22,823 bases of DNA from Claveliimonas acetigenes. Lineage in GTDB: Bacteria; Bacillota; Clostridia; Lachnospirales; Lachnospiraceae. Below are positions 22,678 through 22,823 of the stretch, piece by piece (the stretch's first letter is position 1; every line of letters starts with the position of its first letter). A program made the translations under genes and the position numbers. The notes below the pieces were generated by a model, which worked only from the letters and a program-made list of their open reading frames with translations, made no database searches and was not told the origin of the DNA. The DNA is taken from NCBI RefSeq assembly GCF_025567385.1, contig NZ_JAOQJU010000042.1, forward strand, positions 1 to 22,823, read 5' to 3'.

Positions 22678-22750
22678 CTGCGGTTTCCGCTTCAAGCACT
22701 TTCATCATCTTGTCGGCTGCGGTGGCTGTGGTATCTTTTGATGTGGTATA

Positions 22751-22806
22751 AAAAAAGTTGACACCCCATTCTCAAGGATTTGAGATATAATCTAGAGAAT
22801 AAGGAG
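22751..22806 (+). promoter_or_regulatory. Plus-strand promoter region with operator-like palindrome
   Basis: TTGACA and TATAAT are both perfect but 22 bases apart. Between them is TCTCAA-GGAT-TTGAGA, a perfect 6-bp inverted repeat, and a wider ATTCTC...GAGAAT pair encloses the -10. AAGGAG follows at 22801-22806. The spacer is too long for ordinary recognition, so activation by a DNA-distorting regulator is possible. Confidence 0.5.
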
Positions 22807-22814
22807 TGAACAAA

Positions 22815-22823
22815 ATGGCAGAA
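22815..22823 (+). CDS. Start of a plus-strand gene (cut by window edge)
   Basis: ATG GCA GAA at the edge with AAGGAG eight bases upstream and a promoter-like region behind it. It is the only plus-strand gene supported here and is divergent from the second recombinase. Three codons (MAE) do not allow identification; it may be cargo of that recombinase's element. Confidence 0.6.

Noticed and set aside
1..22823. CRISPR arrays, tRNA or rRNA genes
   Set aside because: I saw no regularly spaced repeats and no tRNA- or rRNA-like sequence on either strand.

Overview
The window looks like accessory DNA from a gut-type Clostridia (Lachnospiraceae/Ruminococcaceae-like) chromosome. It is a mosaic of integrated mobile elements. 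The evidence is a conjugation module of the C. difficile CD1107-CD1112 type, two large serine recombinases of the TnpX/TndX kind, two TnpV proteins, a MobA/MobL relaxase and strong AGGAGG ribosome binding sites. Almost every gene is on the minus strand; only a gene entering at the extreme right edge is on the plus strand.

Layout from left to right. (1) 1-110 holds a strong minus-strand promoter with a duplicated -35 box, a ribosome binding site and the first codons of a short leader peptide. I recognise this as the leader of a tet(M)/tet(W)-family ribosomal protection gene that would lie off the left edge. A 5'-damaged tnpV remnant follows (153-533). (2) 665-7682 is a compact type IV secretion operon. 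In transcription order it reads: a 32-aa small protein, a VirB6/TrbL-like CD1112 protein, a PrgI-family protein, a VirB4 ATPase, a CD1108-type NlpC/P60 hydrolase, DUF4315, and a CD1107-type SH3/DUF4366 membrane protein. (3) The next gene upstream in that operon, maff2, survives only as its last 26 or so codons (7875-7955). It is cut by the end of a second element, whose large serine recombinase ends at 8030.

(4) 8030-19361 is the body of this inserted integrative mobilizable element. It carries the recombinase with a small partner gene behind a terminator-like leader, a Toprim/RepA-like ATPase, a MobA/MobL relaxase with a DUF3847 partner, an XRE regulator, SSB, and a convincing MobQ-type oriT at about 18030-18165. 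Between the mob genes and oriT is an AT-rich cargo block (14.3-17.9 kb). It has a DUF3791/DUF3990/80-aa overlapping triplet (candidate ADP-ribosyltransferase toxin module) and a run of unrelated single genes: small membrane proteins, two DUF3784 paralogues, DUF6483, a zinc-ribbon membrane protein and an alpha/beta hydrolase. Several of these genes are followed, right at the stop codon, by imperfect inverted repeats that resemble gene-cassette recombination sites.

(5) 19.4-20.7 kb holds a decayed small gene, a long non-coding AT-rich stretch, a 93-aa protein and an intact tnpV. (6) 20894-22507 is a second large serine recombinase, bracketed by a diverged 39-bp direct repeat exactly 1860 bp apart. 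Beyond it a plus-strand gene starts at 22815.

How the parts work together (inference): the mobilizable element supplies its own oriT, relaxase, replication-type ATPase and SSB, and would borrow a conjugative pore such as the one it has broken into. The serine recombinases move the elements. The cargo block and the tet cassette are passengers.
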